DNA of 64,000 nucleotides from an uncultured Flavobacteriales bacterium (GTDB taxonomy: Bacteria; Bacteroidota; Bacteroidia; Flavobacteriales_D; Parvicellaceae), in the NCBI GenBank assembly GCA_943787535.1, contig CALSMU010000019.1:1-64000 (forward strand), given 5' to 3'. Below the pieces are notes generated by a model. That model did not search any database. It was not told where the DNA came from and was given only the letters and a program-made list of their open reading frames with translations. The translations under genes were made by a program, and so were the position numbers. How positions within the stretch are numbered: the stretch's first letter is position 1; every line of letters starts with the position of its first letter. Positions 26,886-35,216 of this stretch are shown piece after piece.

Positions 26886-27638
26886 TTATATTAAATTAAT
26901 CCTTTTTAGCATTTCTTCTTTGTAAGATCCTCCTATTGGAATAATTTTGTTATTATCCTCTAATATAAGGTTTGGTTGCTCTATTTGTGCAATTTTATCT
27001 AGCCTAACAATGTAAGACCTATGCACTCTTAAAAAATAGTCTTGAGGCATTTTACGCTCTATATCTTTCATTGTTGAATGAATTGTATACCGTTTATTTA
27101 TTGTATTAATAACCACGTAATCTTTAAGCGCTTCAATAAAATATATGTCTTCCGTATTTAATTTTATTAGTCTTGATTTGCTCTTAACAAAAATAAAATC
27201 TTTGTTTTCTTTATTTTCTATTATGTTATAGAGCATATCTCGCTCTTTAAGTATTTCCAACTCCTTACTGTGCTTATAAAAAGCCATCTCAATAGAGGTG
27301 TGAAGATCAATTTCCTTAAATGGTTTAATTATATAAGCATACGGCTCTGTAACTTTTGCTTTAGAGAGTGTGTTTTCATCCGCATAAGCTGTTAAAAATA
27401 TAACAGGAATATTATAAGACTCCTTTATTCTGGTAGATGCTTCTATTCCGTTTATGTCTCCTTTTAACATAATATCCATTAAGATAATGTCAGGCATTTT
27501 TTCTCCACAAAGATCAATCGCTTTCTGCCCTGTAGCTGCAACGCCTACAACATTGTAGCCTAATTTTTTTAAGCTATACTGAATGTCTTTTGACACAATA
27601 CTTTCATCTTCAACGATTAACACACCTATTTTACCCAT
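26886..27638 (-). CDS. LytTR-family response regulator
   Basis: A 250-aa cytoplasmic regulator with a receiver domain at residues 5-120 (IVEDESIVSKDIQYSLKKLG; phospho-acceptor Asp55 in IILMDIMLKG; Thr in IFLTAYAD; Lys in YIIKPFKE) and a C-terminal LytTR DNA-binding domain at about 150-250 (DIYFIEALKDYVVINT, YFLRVHRSYIVRLDKI). LytTR domains bind direct repeats upstream of target genes. It is 24 bp downstream of the PAS histidine kinase gene and is its evident partner. The palindromes at 31535 and 31734, upstream of the operon, are possible but unproven sites; LytTR sites are normally direct repeats. Confidence 0.95.
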   Translation of the reverse strand: MGKIGVLIVEDESIVSKDIQYSLKKLGYNVVGVAATGQKAIDLCGEKMPDIILMDIMLKGDINGIEASTRIKESYNIPVIFLTAYADENTLSKAKVTEPYAYIIKPFKEIDLHTSIEMAFYKHSKELEILKERDMLYNIIENKENKDFIFVKSKSRLIKLNTEDIYFIEALKDYVVINTINKRYTIHSTMKDIERKMPQDYFLRVHRSYIVRLDKIAQIEQPNLILEDNNKIIPIGGSYKEEMLKRINLI

Positions 27639-27662
27639 AAAAGACTCTTAGCACCTATTAAA

Positions 27663-29861
27663 TTATTGTTGAATTGTAAAGTTAAACAAAAATGTTGTTC
27701 CTTTCTTGTTAATTACCTTAATATCTCCATCTAACTGACTAATAAGTATATAGACCAATTGAAGACCTAGGGTGTCCGTATTTTCAACATCTAAATTATC
27801 CGGTAATCCAACTCCATTATCCGACACCTTTAAATTTATTTTATTTCCTTGTTTTATTAACTCAATCCGTATTTTTCCGTTTCTATTAAATGGGAATGCA
27901 TACTTAATAGAATTAGATACTAGTTCGTTAATTATTAAACCACATGGAATTGCTTGATCTAAACTTAAATTAACATTTCCTAAGTCTAATTCTAAATTAA
28001 TATTGGCACGTTTAATAATATACGTTTGGACCAGGTTAGAAGTCAAGCTGTTTATATAGCTCGAAAAATTAACAAAAGAAAAGTCATCAGACCTATACAA
28101 ACTTTCATGAATAAAAGACATAGCTTTTATGCGATTTTGACTTTCTCTTAATATGTCTAATATTTTTTTGTTTTTAACATAAGATGATTGAAGGTTGAGA
28201 ATACTAGATATTACTTGAAGGTTATTTTTAACACGGTGATGCACCTCTTTTAATAGTACTTCTTTTTCATTTAAAAGTTTTCTTAATTTTAGTTCTATCT
28301 CTTTTCTATGTGTTAAGTCAATTGCTAAACAAGCTAAGTCAAATTTATTTTTTCCTTTTATTTTAATCGGACTAAGAAATGTTTCATAAATTATTTGTTT
28401 ACCATTTAATCCATAAATAACAGATTCAAAATTTTGAGAAACTCCTGATTGAGCGCTGTTATATGCACTTTGCATGTCATTTATTAACTCCGGTTTATAG
28501 GGTTTTAAATTATCTGATATTTTATTCAAAAAATTATCTCCAACTTGTATTGACTCATCTAATCTATCTTTAAAAATTCGAATAAATTCCCTATTTAAGG
28601 ATGAAATATTAAATTTAGTATCTAGCGTCCAAATAATAACATTACTGGTGTTTTCAAAAATTGACTGTATTGTGGATGATTGTTGAATTAATAAATTTTC
28701 TCTTTTTTTCTTTTCTGAAATGTCTCTAATTACATCTCTTGATCCTTTAAATATTCCGTTCTCATAAAAAGCGCTGCTGGATATTTCTATATTTTTTTTA
28801 GTACCTTTTGCTGTAATAATTTCAATTTCAAAGTTCCGAACCATTCCTTCTTTTCTGAGTTCTTTAGCTTTCTCTACAACAATATTTTTATCTTTATCAG
28901 AAACAAAAGAATAAAAATTATACGCTACATTATTCTCCACTTCAAATAACTTTTTTCCCGCCTCATTAATATCAATCGTTATATTATTTTCATCAACAAT
29001 TATTACTGCATCCGAAAAGTTCTCAAATAATTCTCTATATTTTTTTTCACTGTTAACTATCTCATTTTCTATTTTTTTTACTTCTTTAATGTCTCGAGAT
29101 ATACCCATTAATCCAATAATATTTCCGTTATCATCCGTTATGTGAGATGCAGATAAATGAGTAATAAATAATTTACCATTTTTCTTTTTATTTGTTATTT
29201 TACCTATAAAAAAACCTTTACTATTTATTTGTTGTTCAACATGTTCATATTCATCTTTATCCTTATATAAATCAACCACTTTCATTTCTAAAAACTCTTC
29301 TTTTGAATATCCAAATTGAGAAGATGCTGAATGGCTTACATGGTTTATTTTATTGTTTATATCAGATGTTATAATAATATCTACCGAACTATTTATTATA
29401 CAATTTATAAACTCTATAGTATGCAGCGCATCAGTATCTTTTGTCAGCTCTGCTTTAGTTTTTTCTTTTTCTAAAAAAGTATATGCGTGCTTTATCGTGT
29501 CTATTTTTTTTTCTGTTACTACCAATAAATAATCTATTCCTTTAAAGGTTAGTGACGATATGGTTGTTTTACCAGTAAAACAAGATTCTTTAATTGTTTT
29601 CGCCGGTAAATAAACCGTCCATTTTCCATTCTCTTTGATTTTTTGCAGTACTAATTTTATTTCTTCCGGGCATAAATTTAATTCACCTGATTTAAGAACT
29701 GTAAATGGCTTTCCTATTATTTCTTCCTTCTCTTCAAAAGAAATATCATGCAACACCATTGCATTAGTATTAAAATCGATAATTGTAAAATTTTCTTTTT
29801 TTACTAATACAACTGAATCTCCATAGGAATTGAAAAATATTTTAAAATATTCACTTATCAT
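27663..29861 (-). CDS. Multi-PAS sensor histidine kinase, HisKA_2 type
   Basis: A 732-aa kinase with no membrane helix, so a cytoplasmic sensor. It has about four PAS-like domains: one diverged at 1-115, then near 150-265 ([20 protein letters not shown], ending GLMGISRDI), 272-390 ([19 protein letters not shown], ending [12 protein letters not shown]) and 395-520 ([20 protein letters not shown]). The HisKA_2 dimerisation segment is [20 protein letters not shown] with His541/His542, and the ATPase domain has [13 protein letters not shown] (N box) and [11 protein letters not shown] (G box). Its start overlaps the MORN gene stop by 4 bp (TCAT on the plus strand), so translation is coupled. The regulator at 26886 follows. 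Confidence 0.93.
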   Translation of the reverse strand: MISEYFKIFFNSYGDSVVLVKKENFTIIDFNTNAMVLHDISFEEKEEIIGKPFTVLKSGELNLCPEEIKLVLQKIKENGKWTVYLPAKTIKESCFTGKTTISSLTFKGIDYLLVVTEKKIDTIKHAYTFLEKEKTKAELTKDTDALHTIEFINCIINSSVDIIITSDINNKINHVSHSASSQFGYSKEEFLEMKVVDLYKDKDEYEHVEQQINSKGFFIGKITNKKKNGKLFITHLSASHITDDNGNIIGLMGISRDIKEVKKIENEIVNSEKKYRELFENFSDAVIIVDENNITIDINEAGKKLFEVENNVAYNFYSFVSDKDKNIVVEKAKELRKEGMVRNFEIEIITAKGTKKNIEISSSAFYENGIFKGSRDVIRDISEKKKRENLLIQQSSTIQSIFENTSNVIIWTLDTKFNISSLNREFIRIFKDRLDESIQVGDNFLNKISDNLKPYKPELINDMQSAYNSAQSGVSQNFESVIYGLNGKQIIYETFLSPIKIKGKNKFDLACLAIDLTHRKEIELKLRKLLNEKEVLLKEVHHRVKNNLQVISSILNLQSSYVKNKKILDILRESQNRIKAMSFIHESLYRSDDFSFVNFSSYINSLTSNLVQTYIIKRANINLELDLGNVNLSLDQAIPCGLIINELVSNSIKYAFPFNRNGKIRIELIKQGNKINLKVSDNGVGLPDNLDVENTDTLGLQLVYILISQLDGDIKVINKKGTTFLFNFTIQQ

Positions 29862-31444
29862 TGAGTTTCAAATGCGGGTTTTATTTTATAGCCATCCACT
29901 TTATACTCAACACCTCTCTTGTATTGTATGGTAAGAATAAGCATTCCTTCTTTGTTGTATTTTTTCCATTCACCTTCTTTTTCTCCATTATTATATTTCC
30001 CTTCCCATTTTAACTGACCATTAGGATAATAAAATCTATGTTTGTCTATTGGAAGTCCATTAATATATTCACCTTTAAAATTAATTTGTCCATCATAATA
30101 AGTATATGTCCAAATACCATGTTTTAATCCATCTCTAAACTCTCCTTCTTCTTTGTGATCATTTATATTATAAAACCAAGAACCTTCTCGAATACCATCT
30201 ACATAATCTCCTTTTGTCATTAAACTTCCGGTTGTGTCATATTCAATGGATTCACCGTTCTCTTTTCCGTATTGAAAATACTCCTTTCTACGCAATTGTT
30301 TATTACTATACCACCAGTTCCATTCTCCATGCGTTAAACCATTAACATATAGTCCTTTTTGCTCAATCTCTCCATTTAAATAATAATACATCCATAAACC
30401 TACTCTTTTTCCATGATCAAATGTACCTGTTGCTTTAATTGAACCATCAGGAAACAAATATTTCCATTCTCCATCTTCTAAGCCAGTAGAATCCAATATA
30501 CCCTCAGCTATTTTAATACTATTTCTATACTTATAAGAATTAATTAATACATCTGCAGAATCGTATTCTCTGAATATACCTTGCTTCATTTGATCCGCAT
30601 AAGCTCCAACCAAATATGAACCATCTGGCCTAATTTCTTTACTTAATTCGAAAAATTTAATTTCTTTTGCGTCATTATTTAAAACACCATTATTAAACAT
30701 TTTCATTGTCCTCAACCCCCCTTTCTTGTTATATTCTCTAACTATTCCATTCAATATCCCATGCTTAAAATCACCTTCCCATTTTACCTTCCCATTTTCA
30801 TGAAATTCTTTCCATAAACCATGTTTTTTTTCTTCTTCGTCAAATCTATTTATTTTTTCCTCACTCCTTAAAAAACCTCCAACATATTCACTTATGGTAA
30901 TAACTCTTCCTAAACTATCTAATTCATAACAAAATCCTTGTTTTTTATCTTGTACATAATGATTAATTTTTTGTATTCTTCCTGACGTATAGAAAATTTT
31001 TTCTTCTCCCGATTTTACATTTTTACTATAATTTGATATGCTTTTTAAACATCCTTGATTATCAAATAATTTAGAAAACCCATCTTTTCTGTTTTTCTTG
31101 TAGTTTATTTCATCTATCAGATAACCATTATTATTATAAAATTTCCAAACACTATCCAGTAAAAAATTCTTACGATTACCTTCGGATTTAATTTGTCCAT
31201 TATCATAATAGGTTTTCCAATAAGCTGTAGGCTTTCCTTCTTTCAATATTCCTTCACTACTAATATTTCCATTTTGAAAATAAAATATGTTATATCCATT
31301 TGGATTTACTTCTTGAGCAAAAATTATTAAATCACTCAAAAAAGAGAAATGAACAAGACATATTATAAATAAATAAAAAAGATTAAAATTTAATAATTTA
31401 CTATTATTATTATATTGTTGATTATGTGTGTAAATTGTGTTCAA
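29858..31444 (-). CDS. Secreted MORN-repeat protein (YwqK-like)
   Basis: A 528-aa protein with an N-terminal hydrophobic signal segment ([20 protein letters not shown], then FAQ) and about 18 MORN_2-type repeats, each a Gly-hydrophobic-Trp-x-x-Tyr/Phe unit, for example [20 protein letters not shown] and [19 protein letters not shown]. Such repeats occur in YwqK-like proteins, which some databases label antitoxins without good support. No ATG lies before the signal segment; I use TTG 31442-31444, so the exact start is uncertain. Being exported and translationally coupled to a cytoplasmic kinase is unusual: it may report on the envelope, or be an output (inference). Confidence 0.85.
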   Translation of the reverse strand: MNTIYTHNQQYNNNSKLLNFNLFYLFIICLVHFSFLSDLIIFAQEVNPNGYNIFYFQNGNISSEGILKEGKPTAYWKTYYDNGQIKSEGNRKNFLLDSVWKFYNNNGYLIDEINYKKNRKDGFSKLFDNQGCLKSISNYSKNVKSGEEKIFYTSGRIQKINHYVQDKKQGFCYELDSLGRVITISEYVGGFLRSEEKINRFDEEEKKHGLWKEFHENGKVKWEGDFKHGILNGIVREYNKKGGLRTMKMFNNGVLNNDAKEIKFFELSKEIRPDGSYLVGAYADQMKQGIFREYDSADVLINSYKYRNSIKIAEGILDSTGLEDGEWKYLFPDGSIKATGTFDHGKRVGLWMYYYLNGEIEQKGLYVNGLTHGEWNWWYSNKQLRRKEYFQYGKENGESIEYDTTGSLMTKGDYVDGIREGSWFYNINDHKEEGEFRDGLKHGIWTYTYYDGQINFKGEYINGLPIDKHRFYYPNGQLKWEGKYNNGEKEGEWKKYNKEGMLILTIQYKRGVEYKVDGYKIKPAFETQ

Positions 31445-31788
31445 AAAATTAGGCTTTATGTTTTATCAGTACTTAATAACATTTAATTAACAGTGTTTAT
31501 TATCTAAATATCTTTATTATAAAGGTAAGTAATATGTTATTAACAAAATGAAAAATAGTTTTTATATAGATGAGTGGTTAAAACTTTTATACCATTTTTG
31601 TAATGAAAACTTCATAAAACCTGTTGATTTTTAATTATAAAAAAGCTGTTAACTTATTTGGTATATATAAAATTAATATCAACCAATAATTAATATTTAT
31701 AATCCTAATAAAGTTTACATTAAATAACCAACATGTTATTAACAGGTTATTAATAAAGTAGGTTAAGGTAAATAAAAACAAAAAAATT
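31445..31788. promoter_or_regulatory. AT-rich divergent intergenic region with repeated palindrome
   Basis: These 344 bases lie between the MORN-kinase operon (minus) and rpiB (plus) and contain no gene. They are very A+T-rich and hold two exact copies of the 11-bp palindrome TGTTATTAACA (31535-31545 and 31734-31744), a nine-base inverted match TTAATAACA at 31473-31481 and a partial copy GGTTATTAATA at 31745. This fits an operator region for one or both transcription units. Similarity to DnaA boxes (TTATNCACA) is only partial. Confidence 0.4.
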
Positions 31789-32220
31789 ATGAATATAGCA
31801 ATTGGTGCAGATCATGCAGGTTATGAGTTAAAAAAAACAATAATAAGTTTTTTAACCGACAAAGGACATAAAGTTGAGGATTTTGGATGTTATTCAGAAA
31901 AAAGTATAGATTATCCCGATTACGCACACCCAGTATGTGATAGTATAGAAAAAAAGAAAAATAGGTTTGGGGTATTAATTTGCGGAAGTGGTAACGGAAT
32001 AAGTATGGCAGCAAACAAACATCTTAATATTAGAGCAGCATTATGTTGGAAAACAGAAGTTGCTGAACTTGCAAGACAGCACAACGACGCAAATATAGTT
32101 TCAATACCTGCTCGTTTTATTAGCGAGGAAAAAGCTTTGAACATAGTGGATGTTTTTTTCAATACAGAATTTGAAGGAGGAAGACACCAAAAAAGAGTAG
32201 ATAAAATAGCTTGTATATAA
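31789..32220 (+). CDS. rpiB: Ribose-5-phosphate isomerase B
   Basis: A 143-aa cytoplasmic enzyme interconverting ribose 5-phosphate and ribulose 5-phosphate in the pentose phosphate pathway. The RpiB/LacA signature is clear: MNIAIGADHAGYELK at the N-terminus, Cys65 as catalytic base in GVLICGSGNGISMAAN, and ARQHNDANIVSIPAR with the substrate-binding His and Arg. Length fits the family. It begins a plus-strand run with the M28 peptidase (one base between stop and start) and idi. Confidence 0.97.
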   Translation: MNIAIGADHAGYELKKTIISFLTDKGHKVEDFGCYSEKSIDYPDYAHPVCDSIEKKKNRFGVLICGSGNGISMAANKHLNIRAALCWKTEVAELARQHNDANIVSIPARFISEEKALNIVDVFFNTEFEGGRHQKRVDKIACI

Positions 32221-32221
32221 A

Positions 32222-33724
32222 ATGAAATATATAATAACATTACTATTATTAGCGTCTATTAGTTGTACACTAACAAAAAGAAACAGCAAAGTAGACGATG
32301 TAAAGTTGGAAGCACTAACAGATAGTGTTGCGGAGATATATGCTTCTTCTATTTTAAAAGAAGACTTAAATAAACACCTTTCCATACTTGCATCTGATGA
32401 GTATGAAGGTAGAGAAACAGCAAAACCTGGTCAAAAAAAAGCAGCAAGATACATTTCTGATCAGTTTCGAAAATTTGGAGTGAATGAAGGAGTTGGTGGT
32501 TCTTATTTACAGACATTTGAAGTTGATGTTAAAAACGCTTCAAACGTATTTATTGAAGTGAATAATAATAGTTGGCAATTAAGTAAGGATTTTTATTACG
32601 TAGGAAACCTTAAAGACATAGAGTTAAGTAATATTGGATTAATAGATGCAGGCTATGGAGTTGAAGAAGGAGAGTATTCAGACTATTCTAACATAAACGT
32701 TAAAGGAAAGTTTATAATTGTTCGAAATGGAGCACCACCCGCCACTGTATTTGAAAATGATTGGTACAATTGGAGACGGAAAGTTAAACTTGCAGAAGAA
32801 AAGGGAGCGGTTGGAATAATTACCATTAAAGATAAGGATGATTTTAAGTATGGAGCAGAAACAACAGAAGGGTTTATTCAGAACCCGAGTATGCAAATGC
32901 ACAATCCAGGTAAACGAAAAGCGGATTTAATACCTAATATTTATATTTCAGACAGTACCTCAAAGGAGCTTTTATTAGCTATTGACTCTGTGCTAATAAC
33001 AATTAAGGTTGACATAGAGGAAACACTTACCTCTGATAACGTTTTGGGCTATATTGAGGGAACAGATTTAAAAGATGAGCTAGTAATAATTACCGCACAT
33101 TATGATCATTTAGGATACGACAATGGAGAGGTGTGTAATGGTGCTGATGATGATGGTTCAGGAACTGTTAGTGTAATTGAACTGGCAGAGGCATTTCAAA
33201 AAGCTAAAGATGACGGTAAGGGACCGCGAAGAAGTATATTATTTATGACTGTTTCAGGAGAAGAAAAGGGACTGTGGGGGTCTAGCTATTATACTGAAAA
33301 TCCTTTATATAGTTTAGAGAATACGGTTGTTAATTTAAATATTGACATGATTGGAAGGAGAGACGATGAGCACGACTATGATAATTATATTTACTTAATA
33401 GGAGCTGATAGAATTAGCACAGACTTACACTTAATTAGTGAAAAAGTGAATGAAAAGTATATCAATTACGATATAGACTATACTTACAATGAGCGAACAG
33501 ATCCTAATCAGTTCTACTACCGTTCGGACCACTATAATTTTGCTAAAAAAGGAATTCCGGTCATTTTTTATTTTAGTGGGGTTCATGAAGATTATCATAA
33601 GCCAACGGACGATGTGGATAAAATTAATTTTAAAAAGGTGCAAAGAACCACAAAAATGGTTTTTTATACCGCTTGGGAAATTGCCAATAGGGATCGGCGA
33701 TTAAGAATGAACGGAACAAACTAA
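32222..33724 (+). CDS. M28-family metallopeptidase lipoprotein with PA-domain insert
   Basis: A 500-aa exported peptidase. The signal peptide ends at a lipobox (LLLLASISC), so the mature protein is probably lipid-anchored. Residues 115-260 form a protease-associated domain (IVRNGAPPATVFENDWYNWR, KGAVGIITIKDK). The M28 di-zinc core follows: the first ligands in IITAHYDHLGYDNG, NGADDDGSGTVS (Asp), SGEEKGLWGSSYY (catalytic Glu and ligand), LNIDMIGRRDD (Asp) and VHEDYHKPTDDVDK (last His). All expected metal positions are present, so it should be an active aminopeptidase or carboxypeptidase; specificity cannot be read from sequence. It follows rpiB by one base and idi follows by two, so they are probably co-transcribed. 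Confidence 0.93.
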   Translation: MKYIITLLLLASISCTLTKRNSKVDDVKLEALTDSVAEIYASSILKEDLNKHLSILASDEYEGRETAKPGQKKAARYISDQFRKFGVNEGVGGSYLQTFEVDVKNASNVFIEVNNNSWQLSKDFYYVGNLKDIELSNIGLIDAGYGVEEGEYSDYSNINVKGKFIIVRNGAPPATVFENDWYNWRRKVKLAEEKGAVGIITIKDKDDFKYGAETTEGFIQNPSMQMHNPGKRKADLIPNIYISDSTSKELLLAIDSVLITIKVDIEETLTSDNVLGYIEGTDLKDELVIITAHYDHLGYDNGEVCNGADDDGSGTVSVIELAEAFQKAKDDGKGPRRSILFMTVSGEEKGLWGSSYYTENPLYSLENTVVNLNIDMIGRRDDEHDYDNYIYLIGADRISTDLHLISEKVNEKYINYDIDYTYNERTDPNQFYYRSDHYNFAKKGIPVIFYFSGVHEDYHKPTDDVDKINFKKVQRTTKMVFYTAWEIANRDRRLRMNGTN

Positions 33725-33726
33725 GA

Positions 33727-34236
33727 ATGGAAAAAGTAGTATTGGTAGATGAAAATGACAATCCATTAGGAACGATGGAAAAAATGGAAGCGCACGAGAA
33801 AGGACTTTTGCATAGAGCTTTTTCCGTGTTTGTTTTTAACAATAACGGTGAGATGCTTTTACAGCAGCGGGCATTTTCAAAGTACCACTCAGGTGGACTA
33901 TGGACAAACACTTGTTGTAGTCATCCAAGAGAAGGGGAAACAACAATAGAAGCCGCCCACAGAAGGCTACAAGAGGAAATGGGTTTTGACTGTGAAATAG
34001 AAAAAGTGTTTGACTTTATTTACAAAAAAGACTTAGATAAAGGTTTAATAGAGCATGAATTTGACCATGTTTTTATTGGTCAATTCGAGGGTGAGGTTTG
34101 TTTTAACAAAGAGGAGGTTAACGCATATACCTATAGCCCTATCCATACTGTTTTAGAGGAGGTTAATCAAAAGCCTGAAAAATATACAGAATGGTTTAAA
34201 ATCTGCTTGGATGAAGTAGTTAAAAGGGTGTTATAA
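33727..34236 (+). CDS. idi: Isopentenyl-diphosphate delta-isomerase, type I
   Basis: A 169-aa Nudix-fold enzyme interconverting isopentenyl and dimethylallyl diphosphate for isoprenoid synthesis. The family residues are present: the catalytic Cys and metal-binding His in GLWTNTCCSHPREGET, the Nudix-like helix EAAHRRLQEEMGF, the catalytic Glu in IEHEFDHVFIG and the C-terminal Trp in TEWFKICLDE. Length is usual for bacterial type I enzymes. Its last 6 bases overlap the stop of the convergent lipoprotein gene at 34231. Confidence 0.96.
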   Translation: MEKVVLVDENDNPLGTMEKMEAHEKGLLHRAFSVFVFNNNGEMLLQQRAFSKYHSGGLWTNTCCSHPREGETTIEAAHRRLQEEMGFDCEIEKVFDFIYKKDLDKGLIEHEFDHVFIGQFEGEVCFNKEEVNAYTYSPIHTVLEEVNQKPEKYTEWFKICLDEVVKRVL

Positions 34237-35208
34237 ACTGCTCTTTTCTAGAAAAACAGAGAAACCATCACCATACATTTCTAATACAATAGGGTTGTTG
34301 CCCCACCTATATGATGTGGATAATGGCACAGTGGCAACACTAGATGGCTCCTTATATAAGCTAGTAATTATAGACTTTACCGTTTTCGTATTTATTAAAA
34401 ATTCTTTAGATGTTGTATCTGAATACAGATAATCAAAGTAAACATTAGACAACCTTTCGCTCTCGAACAAAAACCTACCGCTTAACAAGACTTTATCACC
34501 ATATACTTCACTAAACGCTAAAGCGCTTGATTTACCCTTAAAGTCAACGGTAAAAAGGTTTTGGACGGCGTCTATTGTTGAATGGTCTAGCTTCAGAGAA
34601 TCTTCATACACATGGTGAATTAATTTTTCAACTAATTGCAGGTGTTTTGGCAACACCAAGGCGGTTTTTGCTCGCTGTTCTGTTTTACGATTTTTTCTAA
34701 CTGTAAGGGTAAATCCGTTATTAAATATTTCAAAATCGATTGTATTTTTATGGGACAGCCACGAATATGTTTTCATGGTGCCACTATTATATATTGAGTT
34801 GTGGTCTCCTAACTTTGCACCTATCGTGCTTATGGCGGTTTGTGCATCTTTTTCTAAGCTTGGGTTTAGTGAGTCGTAATAAAAGTCGTAATGGACGGCG
34901 CCTATAATCCCATTGTTACATTTAAAAACCTTTTTAAGAACAACACCTCCAAGCGCCACTTCACTACGACAGGTATTTGCTTGACACTCTAAACCATGAG
35001 AAGTAACAAATGATTGTATGTCTGTGCTATCCATTACCAAGAGGTTCTTATTAACACTTAATAGAAGCTCTTCTATTTCTTCAAGCGCTTGGTCAATTGC
35101 AGTCGGAAGATTTTCTGGTATTGATTCAACTTTTTTTGTGTCTCCAGAGCAACTTGAAATTAATGCTACAAAGAAAAAAAATAAATAACTATTTTTTAAA
35201 AATAACAT
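34231..35208 (-). CDS. Lipoprotein of unknown function (325 aa)
   Basis: Starts at ATG 35206-35208 with a lipoprotein signal peptide (LFFFFVALISSC). The mature protein has two similar halves: each has a stretch near Val-Val-Leu-Lys or Lys-Val-Leu-Leu, a segment HYDFYYDSL or YFDYLYSDT, and an aromatic Ser-Trp or Tyr-Arg-Trp (YSWLSHKNTIDFEIFNNGFT; YRWGNNPIVLEMYGDGFSVF), suggesting an internal duplication. I do not recognise the family. It starts 8 bp after the CotH/beta-helix lipoprotein gene and is likely in its operon, so a shared role at the envelope is possible. Confidence 0.7.
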   Translation of the reverse strand: MLFLKNSYLFFFFVALISSCSGDTKKVESIPENLPTAIDQALEEIEELLLSVNKNLLVMDSTDIQSFVTSHGLECQANTCRSEVALGGVVLKKVFKCNNGIIGAVHYDFYYDSLNPSLEKDAQTAISTIGAKLGDHNSIYNSGTMKTYSWLSHKNTIDFEIFNNGFTLTVRKNRKTEQRAKTALVLPKHLQLVEKLIHHVYEDSLKLDHSTIDAVQNLFTVDFKGKSSALAFSEVYGDKVLLSGRFLFESERLSNVYFDYLYSDTTSKEFLINTKTVKSIITSLYKEPSSVATVPLSTSYRWGNNPIVLEMYGDGFSVFLEKSSL

Positions 35209-35216
35209 TGGCAGGC

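Noticed and set aside
29858..31444. Toxin-antitoxin system, from the YwqK antitoxin label attached to MORN_2 proteins
   Set aside because: The protein is exported and no toxin gene is adjacent; the partner genes are a kinase and regulator.
31445..31788. Chromosomal replication origin
   Set aside because: AT-rich with DnaA-box-like strings, but none fits TTATNCACA exactly and neither dnaA nor dnaN is nearby; kept only as a regulatory candidate.
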